Assembly: GCF_030125375.1 (NCBI RefSeq)
Contig: NZ_JASJUU010000006.1
Coordinates: 62,001 to 126,000 of the forward strand
From: Pseudoalteromonas umbrosa
GTDB taxonomy: Bacteria; Pseudomonadota; Gammaproteobacteria; Enterobacterales; Alteromonadaceae
Length of the DNA stretch: 64,000 nucleotides
Reading direction: 5' to 3'
The stretch's first letter is position 1. Each line of letters begins with the position of its first letter. The position numbers and the translations under genes were made by a program. The notes under the pieces were generated by a model. The model saw only the letters and a list, made by a program, of their open reading frames with translations. It was not told the DNA's origin and searched no databases. Of the stretch, positions 34,864 through 42,361 are shown piece after piece.

Positions 34864-36132
34864 ATGCAAAAAGTATTGATTGTTGAAGATAGTAAGGTTG
34901 TCCAACAGATCTTACGCCATCTGGCATCACAACATTTAAGTGTCGATATAGACTTTGCTTGGTCTCTCAAGGAAAGTAAAGCGTTACTTGCGAGCAATAG
35001 CTACACACTGGCCTTGGTAGATTTAACATTGCCTGATGCAATGGATGCAGAAGTCGTCCAGTTAACTTTAAGTCACAATGTCCCCACGGTAGTTTTGACC
35101 TCTAAGATCGATGAGTATAGCCGACAGCAGATGCTTGAAATGGGGGTCGTTGATTATGTGATTAAAGATAATCGCGATTCCTACTTGTATGCCATCAAAT
35201 TGGTAAGCCGTTTGCTGCGTAATCAAGGCTGTAAAGCATTGATTGCCGATGACTCTATGATCAGTCGTGCTGTTATGAGACAGATGTTAGAAAAGCAGTT
35301 ATTCACTGTTTTTGAGGCTCAAGACGGTGAGCAAGCACTTACTATGCTTAAGTCTGATCATGAGGTTAAGCTTCTTTTAACCGACTATGCCATGCCTACG
35401 ATGGATGGCTTTGAATTGGTTAAAGCAGTACGTAACTTCCGTGGACGTGATGATTTAGCTATTGTTGGGCTATCCGGTGCTGGGACGCATGGACTCTCTG
35501 CAAAGTTCATAAAATATGGTGCAAATGATTTCTTAATGAAGCCATTTATGAACGAGGAGTTCCATTGCCGTGTTATGCAAACAATGGAGCAATTAAACCT
35601 GATTGCCGAGATTAAAGACTATGCACATCGTGATTATCTAACAGGTTTATATAACCGCCGCTATTTTTGTCAGCAGATGGATAGATTACTTAAATCAGGG
35701 CTGGAAGATAGTTGCTTAGCCCTATTAGATTTAGACTTGTTCAAAGAAATAAATGATAAATATGGCCATTTAGGTGGTGATAGTATCCTCACTCAGGTTG
35801 CTCATTTACTGAATGAGTCATTCTCCGATAGTTTAGTATCTCGTGTCGGTGGAGAGGAGTTTGCTGTTTTACTTGCTGAAAGTGATGTGCAAAAAGCAAA
35901 GATCAAATTTGATGTTTTTCGTCGAAAGTTTGCTGAGAACATTTTTCAAGTCGATGAACACCGCCTACATTGCACCCTGAGTATTGGTATCGCAAAATGT
36001 GAGTTTGCGACATTGAGTGAAGTGATGCGACATGCTGATAAAGCGCTATATAAAGCCAAAGCACAAGGTCGTAATAGTGCAGTGACAGCTTGCACCAAAT
36101 CAAATCAAATCCTAGAAGAGTGCACCAGCTAA
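34864..36132 (+). CDS. Diguanylate cyclase with two receiver domains
   Basis: A 422-residue regulator that should make cyclic-di-GMP. Receiver 1 covers about 1-118 with phosphoacceptor Asp53 (LVDLTLPDA). Receiver 2 covers about 123-245 with Asp174 (LTDYAMPTMDG). The GGDEF domain spans about 255-415 with RDYLTGLYNRRYF, DLDLFKEINDKYGH and the active-site GGEEF at 329-333. No RxxD inhibitory site is found at the usual place before GGEEF, so product inhibition may be absent. ATG 34864 follows AGAGAAAG; the frame opens earlier at 34840. An NtrC-like site for the next operon overlaps its stop. Confidence 0.9.
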   Translation: MQKVLIVEDSKVVQQILRHLASQHLSVDIDFAWSLKESKALLASNSYTLALVDLTLPDAMDAEVVQLTLSHNVPTVVLTSKIDEYSRQQMLEMGVVDYVIKDNRDSYLYAIKLVSRLLRNQGCKALIADDSMISRAVMRQMLEKQLFTVFEAQDGEQALTMLKSDHEVKLLLTDYAMPTMDGFELVKAVRNFRGRDDLAIVGLSGAGTHGLSAKFIKYGANDFLMKPFMNEEFHCRVMQTMEQLNLIAEIKDYAHRDYLTGLYNRRYFCQQMDRLLKSGLEDSCLALLDLDLFKEINDKYGHLGGDSILTQVAHLLNESFSDSLVSRVGGEEFAVLLAESDVQKAKIKFDVFRRKFAENIFQVDEHRLHCTLSIGIAKCEFATLSEVMRHADKALYKAKAQGRNSAVTACTKSNQILEECTS

Positions 36133-36137
36133 GTGCA
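36121..36137. promoter_or_regulatory. NtrC-like binding site
   Basis: TGCACCAGCTAAGTGCA matches the NtrC consensus TGCACC-N5-GGTGCA in all but one position and lies across the stop codon of the diguanylate cyclase gene (36130-36132). It is 63 bases upstream of a sigma-54-like promoter for glnK-amtB, a fitting position for an enhancer site. A half site TGCACC also occurs about 30 bases further upstream. Confidence 0.65.
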
Positions 36138-36199
36138 CTTTTCGCTAAATACCTTTCTATTTTTTTCATACCTCACTGATAAATAAGCACTAATCTTTT

Positions 36200-36214
36200 T
36201 GGCATAAAGGTTGG
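36200..36214 (+). promoter_or_regulatory. Sigma-54-like promoter of glnK-amtB
   Basis: TGGCATAAAGGTTGG fits TGGCAC-N5-TTGC with the -24 GG intact and the spacing correct; the -12 element reads GG instead of GC. With the NtrC-like site upstream, this is the expected nitrogen-starvation promoter for glnK-amtB. Confidence 0.55.
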
Positions 36215-36263
36215 ATTGTGTATGGCATCATCAACAGGAATCACACTCCTTTGGAGGCCAACA

Positions 36264-36602
36264 ATGAAAATGATAAGTGCGATAATTAAGCCTTTTAAAT
36301 TGGATGAAGTCCGAGAAGCACTCGCTGAACTCGGTATAGAAGGCATGACGGTCGTTGACGTGAAAGGATTTGGTCGTCAGCGTGGCCACACAGAACTGTA
36401 TCGAGGAGCAGAATACCAAGTTGATTTTATACCAAAAATTAAGCTTGAGATTGCAACGCACAGTGAAAACTGCCAACGGGTAGTGGATACATTAACACAA
36501 GCTGCAAATACCGGAAAAATTGGTGATGGCAAAATTTTTGTTTATGACCTAGAGCAAATCGTGCGGATCCGCACCGGTGAATTAGACGAAGAAGCAATCT
36601 GA
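36264..36602 (+). CDS. glnK: Nitrogen regulatory PII protein GlnK
   Basis: A 112-residue PII trimer protein that senses ATP, ADP and 2-oxoglutarate and plugs AmtB when ammonium is ample. It starts MKMISAIIKPFKLDEV, has Tyr51 in the T-loop (TELYRGAEYQVDF) as uridylylation site, and the signature TGKIGDGKIFVYDLEQIVRIRTGE (in parts). ATG 36264 has TTGGAGG seven bases upstream; earlier in-frame starts lack it. I call it glnK rather than glnB because amtB follows 11 bases later. Confidence 0.93.
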   Translation: MKMISAIIKPFKLDEVREALAELGIEGMTVVDVKGFGRQRGHTELYRGAEYQVDFIPKIKLEIATHSENCQRVVDTLTQAANTGKIGDGKIFVYDLEQIVRIRTGELDEEAI

Positions 36603-36613
36603 GGTGCAATCTG

Positions 36614-37843
36614 ATGGAAAACACAATTATAGAATTACAATTTTCACTCAATACTTTCTACTTTCTCATATCGGGCGTGTTGGTAATGTGGATGGCGGCA
36701 GGGTTTGCCATGTTAGAGGCAGGGTTAGTGAGATCTAAAAATACCACGGAGATCTTAACTAAAAATATTGCACTGTATGCAATCGCCTGCACTATGTATT
36801 TGCTTATTGGTTACAATATTATGTACGTTGGTAACACTGAGGGCGGGTTTGTGCCAAGTTTTGGTGCGCTGATAGGTGAGGCGTCAGCTGATGCTGACCA
36901 TGCGCTTGAGTCTGATTTTTTCTTTCAAGTTGTTTTTGTCGCAACTGCGATGTCTATTGTTTCTGGTGCAGTGGCGGAACGCATGAAGTTGTGGGCATTC
37001 TTATTGTTTACTGTGGTGCTGACTGGGCTTATCTATCCCATTCAAGGTTATTGGAGTTGGGGAGCTGGATTCTTATCTGAGTTGGGTTTTGTTGATTTTG
37101 CAGGCTCTGCGATTGTTCATGGTGCGGGGGCGGCTGCTGCATTAGCTGGGGTCTTGTTGTTAGGGGCGAGAAAGGGCAAGTATGGTAAACATGGTGAGAT
37201 TTACCCGATCCCAGGTTCTAACTTACCTTTAGCGACACTTGGTACCTTTATTCTATGGATGGGGTGGTTCGGGTTTAATGGCGGCTCGCAGCTGTTCTTA
37301 GCAGATAAAGAAAATGCCATTGCAGTGAGTCAAATCATGCTTAATACCAATGCAGCTGCCGCTGCAGGTGCGATATCAGCTTTACTCGTATGTAAAATTA
37401 TGTGGAAGAAAGCGGATTTGACGATGATTTTAAACGGTGCATTGGCTGGACTTGTCACCATTACCGCGGAGCCGGCTTCTCCGACGCCTCTGCTCGCGTG
37501 TATTATCGGGTCGTTAGGTGGAAGCTTGGTGGTATTTAGCATTGTGGCGTTGGATAAACTGAAAATAGACGACCCAGTTGGAGCTATTTCTGTTCATGGT
37601 GTATGCGGTTGTTTGGGTGTGATGATGGTGCCGTTTTCAAATGGCGACGCAAAATTTGTCACACAATTGATTGGTTTAGTCTCAATTCTTGGGTTTGTCT
37701 TTATCACTTCATACTTGATATGGGCACTATTGAAAACGACTATGGGGATCCGTGTTACGGAAGAAGAAGAACTTAGTGGCATGGATCAGCATGACTGTGG
37801 GGTGGATGCTTACCCAGAATTTGTCACAATACGAAATCATTAA
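36614..37843 (+). CDS. amtB: Ammonium transporter
   Basis: AmtB is an inner membrane ammonium channel blocked by GlnK. The 409-residue protein has 11 or so spans with WMAAGFAMLEAGLVRSKN, FVDFAGSAIVHGAGA (conserved Asp and pore-lining His), and VHGVCGCLGVMM with the second pore His. There is no cleavable signal peptide; the first span begins near residue 12. A terminator follows. Confidence 0.95.
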   Translation: MENTIIELQFSLNTFYFLISGVLVMWMAAGFAMLEAGLVRSKNTTEILTKNIALYAIACTMYLLIGYNIMYVGNTEGGFVPSFGALIGEASADADHALESDFFFQVVFVATAMSIVSGAVAERMKLWAFLLFTVVLTGLIYPIQGYWSWGAGFLSELGFVDFAGSAIVHGAGAAAALAGVLLLGARKGKYGKHGEIYPIPGSNLPLATLGTFILWMGWFGFNGGSQLFLADKENAIAVSQIMLNTNAAAAAGAISALLVCKIMWKKADLTMILNGALAGLVTITAEPASPTPLLACIIGSLGGSLVVFSIVALDKLKIDDPVGAISVHGVCGCLGVMMVPFSNGDAKFVTQLIGLVSILGFVFITSYLIWALLKTTMGIRVTEEEELSGMDQHDCGVDAYPEFVTIRNH

Positions 37844-37856
37844 TACTTAAGCAGTT

Positions 37857-37884
37857 AAAAAAGCAGGCGTTAGCCTGCTTTTTT
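37857..37884 (+). terminator. amtB terminator
   Basis: AAAAAAGCAGGC and GCCTGCTTTTTT form a 12-bp stem with a GTTA loop, followed by TT and G. It has T runs on both strands and sits 14 bases after the amtB stop. Confidence 0.9.
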
Positions 37885-37952
37885 GGTTTCAGTGGCTGTT
37901 AATCTAAGTTACTCTAGCATCATTGTAATTATGGTAAATATCGCTCCGGTAA

Positions 37953-40280
37953 ATGTCAGAGAAAAAACGTACGCCTGCAAATAAACCAAAACCGAAACGC
38001 ACTACGAAAAAAAAATCGTCAAACTCAAAAAAGCTCTCGTTCAAGCAACGTGTAGGTATTTTAAAATCTCGAGTATTACAAACGCTTTGGTCGCTATTTT
38101 GGAAAGGTGGCCTCGCTGTTTGCTGTGCGGTTGCCATGTATGTTGTGTATCTAGATGCGAAAGTAAGTAAGCAGTTTGAAGGCAATAAATGGCAACTGCC
38201 TGTTCAGGTTTATGCGCGCGCCATGACCTTTTATCCAGATCAGTACTTATCCGAACAAGAAGTTATTTGGGAGCTAGAGAGACTTAATTACTCAAGAGTG
38301 AATAGAATAAATAGGACAGGTCAATATTTAATACAAGGACGCACCATAACAATTTTCCGTCGTGCATTTGAGTTTTATGAAGGTGCTGAATCATCCCGAG
38401 TATTTACACTTAATTTTGCAGGAAAAAAGCTCGCTAATATTGTCGATAAAGGCGGTCGCCGCATCGCTGGGGAGCGATTGGAGCCGGTGCAAATTGCGCG
38501 AATTGGTAATGAGACTAACCAGGACCGAGAATTTGTACCTCTTGCAAAGTTTCCAAGTGTTTTAAAACAAGCACTGTTAGTTGTTGAAGATCGCAACTTT
38601 TATGAACATCATGGTGTTTCTGTTTGGTCAATCATGCGTGCACTATATAGTAATATTCGTGCGGGTAGAACGGTGCAAGGTGGTAGTACACTGACGCAGC
38701 AGCTTGCTAAAAACTTTTACCTCACTCGAGAGCGTTCTTTGGTTCGAAAAATCAATGAAGCTTTTATTGCGCTTATTTTAGATTATCGTTACAGCAAAGA
38801 TGAAATATTAGAGGCTTATCTTAATGAAGTGTATTTAGGTCAGGCATACAATCAGGGTGTGCACGGGATGGGGCTGGCGTCTGAATTCTACTTTGCTAAA
38901 CCGGTAGATGAGCTAGAGTTCGATCAGATTGCGTTATTAGTCGCTATGGTAAAAGGTCCGTCATTTTATAATCCGCGCAGATATCCAGAAAGAACCATGG
39001 AACGTCGAGATTTGGTGCTTAGGCTGATGGCTGAGAATGGTATTATTACGACGACTGAATATCGACAATCTTTGAATCGAAAAATTGAGATTCAGCCTTT
39101 AAAAGAAAGCTTACTGCAATCCTATCCAGGTTATCTTGAACTGGTGAACCGTGAGTTGAAGGATTTGGTGCCAAATGACGATGTGATCCATGCCGGCGTT
39201 CGCATATTTACATACTTTGAGTTACAAAAGCAAAGTGCGATGGAAGAGGCCATCAATTCTGGTCTTCCATACTTGGAACGTCGTTTTGGCATATCCGGTT
39301 TAGAAGTGGCGATGGTCTCTGTGAATACGGAAAAAGCAGGTGTATCTGCGTTAGTGTCAGGTCGACAAATGCGCTTTTCGGGTTTTAACCGAGTACTCGA
39401 TACTAAACGCAGCGTCGGTTCTTTAGTTAAACCCGCAATTTATTTAACTGCACTGCAGCAAGACTACACTTTAGGAACATTGCTTGATGATTCGCCATTA
39501 CAGGTTACAGACTCCGCGGGTAAAACTTGGTCGCCAGAAAACTTTGATCGCAAATTCAGAGGTCCAGTACCACTATATGAGGCATTTAGTAAAAGCTTAA
39601 ATATCCCTGCGGTCAATCTAGGACTGGATGTGGGTGTGCATCAAGTCGCAGGTACGATGACAGAGTTGGGTGTTAACAGCGAGATTCCTACTTATCCTTC
39701 GATGTTATTAGGGGCTGTTGAGTTATCAAGTTTGGATGTTGCTCAGATGTATACTACTCTAGCTGCCAACGGTAAGTACAGCGAGTTAACAAGTATCTCT
39801 GCGATCACCAATGCCAGTGGTAAAACGCTTTATAAACATCAACTAAAAAGCGCAAAGAGATTTGATCCTGCCTCTGTTTACATGACTAAGTATGGTTTAA
39901 AAAGAGTAACAAAAAGTGGCACTGGTAAGCGTTTAAACAAGCACTTTCCATCTGTTCAATTGGCTGGTAAAACAGGCACAAGTAATGATATGAGAGACAG
40001 CTGGTTTACAGGGTTTGATCATAATACAGTTACTGTTACTTGGGTTGGTCGCGATGATAACAAACCAACTAAGTTAACAGGCGGTACAGGGGCGCTTGAA
40101 CTCTATATCCGCTATCTTAAGCCCTTAAACCCACAGGCCATAGCTGATGAACGACCTGCGGGAGTTAAATGGGCATTTGTGAATAAGAAAACAGGAAAAC
40201 AAGCAGCACCACATTGTGGCCCGACGATTCAACTTCCGCTACGTGCAGAGTTGTTTGATCCGAAACCAAGCTGCCAATGA
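37953..40280 (+). CDS. mrcB: Penicillin-binding protein 1B (peptidoglycan synthase)
   Basis: A 775-residue bifunctional murein synthase. It has a very basic cytosolic N-terminus (KPKPKRTTKKK), one span near residue 50 (GGLAVCCAVAMYVVY), a GT51 glycosyltransferase domain with VEDRNFYEHHGVS and GGSTLTQQLAKN, and a transpeptidase domain with the SxxK serine in GSLVKP, SKSLNIPAVN and KTGTS. The UB2H-type domain preceding the GT domain seems present by length. ATG 37953 was chosen because it begins the basic tail. It is separate from amtB by a terminator. Confidence 0.95.
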   Translation: MSEKKRTPANKPKPKRTTKKKSSNSKKLSFKQRVGILKSRVLQTLWSLFWKGGLAVCCAVAMYVVYLDAKVSKQFEGNKWQLPVQVYARAMTFYPDQYLSEQEVIWELERLNYSRVNRINRTGQYLIQGRTITIFRRAFEFYEGAESSRVFTLNFAGKKLANIVDKGGRRIAGERLEPVQIARIGNETNQDREFVPLAKFPSVLKQALLVVEDRNFYEHHGVSVWSIMRALYSNIRAGRTVQGGSTLTQQLAKNFYLTRERSLVRKINEAFIALILDYRYSKDEILEAYLNEVYLGQAYNQGVHGMGLASEFYFAKPVDELEFDQIALLVAMVKGPSFYNPRRYPERTMERRDLVLRLMAENGIITTTEYRQSLNRKIEIQPLKESLLQSYPGYLELVNRELKDLVPNDDVIHAGVRIFTYFELQKQSAMEEAINSGLPYLERRFGISGLEVAMVSVNTEKAGVSALVSGRQMRFSGFNRVLDTKRSVGSLVKPAIYLTALQQDYTLGTLLDDSPLQVTDSAGKTWSPENFDRKFRGPVPLYEAFSKSLNIPAVNLGLDVGVHQVAGTMTELGVNSEIPTYPSMLLGAVELSSLDVAQMYTTLAANGKYSELTSISAITNASGKTLYKHQLKSAKRFDPASVYMTKYGLKRVTKSGTGKRLNKHFPSVQLAGKTGTSNDMRDSWFTGFDHNTVTVTWVGRDDNKPTKLTGGTGALELYIRYLKPLNPQAIADERPAGVKWAFVNKKTGKQAAPHCGPTIQLPLRAELFDPKPSCQ

Positions 40281-40283
40281 TCG

Positions 40284-42125
40284 TCAAGTTTTAAACTGAC
40301 TCATCGCAGATTTTAAGTTAGCGGCCATGCTACTTAACTGATGTGCATCGTCTTGTGTGGCCTCGGCAGAGCCTAAAGTATGTTCAGCGAGGTCACTTAT
40401 CTCACTAGACTCGGAAAGTGCTTGCTGCGTCGCTTGCGTTTGTTGTTGCACAAGCTCTCGGATCACATGCCCTTGTTGATCTATGTCACTCATGCTTTGC
40501 TCTGCAGCACTCAGTATTTGATTTGTCTCATTGGCTGCAGTGACGCCTCGTTCCATTTTTTCAACGCTACTGAGCATTTTTTGTTGGGTATCGTTGGACG
40601 CATTTTGTAGCGATTTGATGATGGTATGGATCTCTTCTGTTTGTTGCTGAGTCCGCTTGGCTAGGGTACGAACCTCATCAGCTACAACGGCAAACCCTCT
40701 TCCTTGCTCACCAGCTCGAGCAGCTTCAATAGCCGCATTAAGCGCCAACAGGTTAGTCTGCTCTGCAATTTCGCTGATCCCTAGGCTGACTTTACTGATG
40801 TTTTGGCTATCTTGGGCTAATTTATCTAGTGCTTGTCTACTCTCTTCAAATTCGTTTTGTAACACTGTCATATGCTGTGCTAATTCAGTAGTATTCAGGC
40901 TACCTTGTTTGACTTGATCTGCTGCTGCACTGGCAAGCTCCGTGGCATGCTGCGCTGAGGTTTCAACAGAGTCAGCGGCGTTAGCCATGTCTGATAACGC
41001 AGTATGGATCCCAGAAATCTTAATTTGCTGCTGAGCAACATCATGGCGAGTATCTTGGCTAATGTGGCTGAGTTTGTCCGTCGCATAATGTAAATCGCTG
41101 GTGGTATTGTGCACATCTCCTAGCAACTCAGTGAATGCATCTAAAACTCGGTTATATTGCCCCACAATATCATTAAGCTCATCATTGCCCTGTGATATAG
41201 CGCGAGAGCGTAAATCACCTTGTGCGGCTTTTTGTGCTGAGAGTGAAAACTCTGAAATTGTGTCAACAACCGCAAAATAGAAACCTAGCATCAGGTAAAG
41301 CGCAACCGCTAAGCTTAGAATAGAAGCGGCTGCAACCAAATTGCGAATTGTTTGTTCGCGCTCAAGCTTTTCTTGCAGCATCGCTTTAAGTGTGGGTAGG
41401 GCTGCTTCCACTAAATTTTGCGTTTTTCGCTGAACATCACGATGAGCTGTTGAAAAAGCATTGGCGGTTAACTCAATGTCATCAGGGTCGAGTAATTTGG
41501 TTTTAATCGCTCTTTGGTAGCTGTCGAGCGCTGAGTTGAGCGCATTAATTTGGGTCGATAGCTGCTGTTTAACAAATGGGCTTTCTATGGCTGCAACTTC
41601 AAGTTTGTCGAGTAGCTGTGATTTGACAATGGGGAGCGCTTTATTGAGGTTAGACAGTGCAATAAAGGAGTCTGGCGTAAATCTGCCACGGTTGATAATA
41701 CCATTTGCTTGCTCGGCAATATCATTGATTTGATAGACAACTTTGGGTAATGACTCGACTAATGAGCGATTTAAGTAAGAGCGACTTAAATCGTTATCAA
41801 TGGCCAGCTTTGATGCGATAGACACCTGTTCTAAAGGGGTATTAGAGGCTTGAGTGTTGACTGAAAAGCCGCTTTGAGCGAGTAGCCTTTGGTTGTCTTT
41901 TTGTCTGTCATTAATGATGTTTTCTAGCAGTTTGGGATATAAATTAAGTCCTTCTTGTTGCTGCTGGCTCACTTTTATTGAATGAGTGAGCGTGGAATTT
42001 AAAAAAAACAGACTTAATGCCAGTGGTAAGAGTAAGATACCAAATACAAGGCTAATTTTAGTTTTGTACTTAAGTTGTGCCATGAATGAAATGGCGGGGC
42101 TACATAGTGATCTGAGTCCTGTCAT
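40284..42125 (-). CDS. Methyl-accepting chemotaxis protein
   Basis: A 613-residue chemoreceptor. N-terminal span near 24-46 (ISLVFGILLLPLALSLFF), a periplasmic helical sensor to about 265, a second span (LAVALYLMLGFYFAVV), a HAMP region, then the signalling hairpin with EIAEQTNLLALNAAIEAARAGEQGRGFAVVADEVR (in parts), the CheA/CheW contact tip. Methylation helices with Gln/Glu pairs flank it. The ligand cannot be told. The start could also be the internal ATG at 42083; neither has a clear ribosome site. Confidence 0.9.
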   Translation of the reverse strand: MTGLRSLCSPAISFMAQLKYKTKISLVFGILLLPLALSLFFLNSTLTHSIKVSQQQQEGLNLYPKLLENIINDRQKDNQRLLAQSGFSVNTQASNTPLEQVSIASKLAIDNDLSRSYLNRSLVESLPKVVYQINDIAEQANGIINRGRFTPDSFIALSNLNKALPIVKSQLLDKLEVAAIESPFVKQQLSTQINALNSALDSYQRAIKTKLLDPDDIELTANAFSTAHRDVQRKTQNLVEAALPTLKAMLQEKLEREQTIRNLVAAASILSLAVALYLMLGFYFAVVDTISEFSLSAQKAAQGDLRSRAISQGNDELNDIVGQYNRVLDAFTELLGDVHNTTSDLHYATDKLSHISQDTRHDVAQQQIKISGIHTALSDMANAADSVETSAQHATELASAAADQVKQGSLNTTELAQHMTVLQNEFEESRQALDKLAQDSQNISKVSLGISEIAEQTNLLALNAAIEAARAGEQGRGFAVVADEVRTLAKRTQQQTEEIHTIIKSLQNASNDTQQKMLSSVEKMERGVTAANETNQILSAAEQSMSDIDQQGHVIRELVQQQTQATQQALSESSEISDLAEHTLGSAEATQDDAHQLSSMAANLKSAMSQFKT

Positions 42126-42295
42126 AATTTAAGTCTTTGTTATTGAATCACGTGATAGAGACCTTGTTAAGACAAAGAATAGTTCAAAGGAATAGAAAAT
42201 ATTTTTCTAGATGAAAAAAAAGTCCGTTTAAGGGCAAGGTGAGTGGTTAATAAGCTTTGCATGCTCAAGTAACTGTAGCGGCTTTGAAAACATAA

Positions 42296-42322
42296 AACGC
42301 CTGATAAATTCGATCAGGCGTT
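42296..42322 (-). terminator. Chitinase gene terminator
   Basis: On the minus strand AACGCCTGAT pairs with ATCAGGCGTT around a seven-base loop and is followed by TTATGTTTTC. It lies 40 bases after the chitinase stop. Confidence 0.8.
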
Positions 42323-42361
42323 AGGTGTTATAAATATTAAGAGGCAAATTACTCGATGTAA

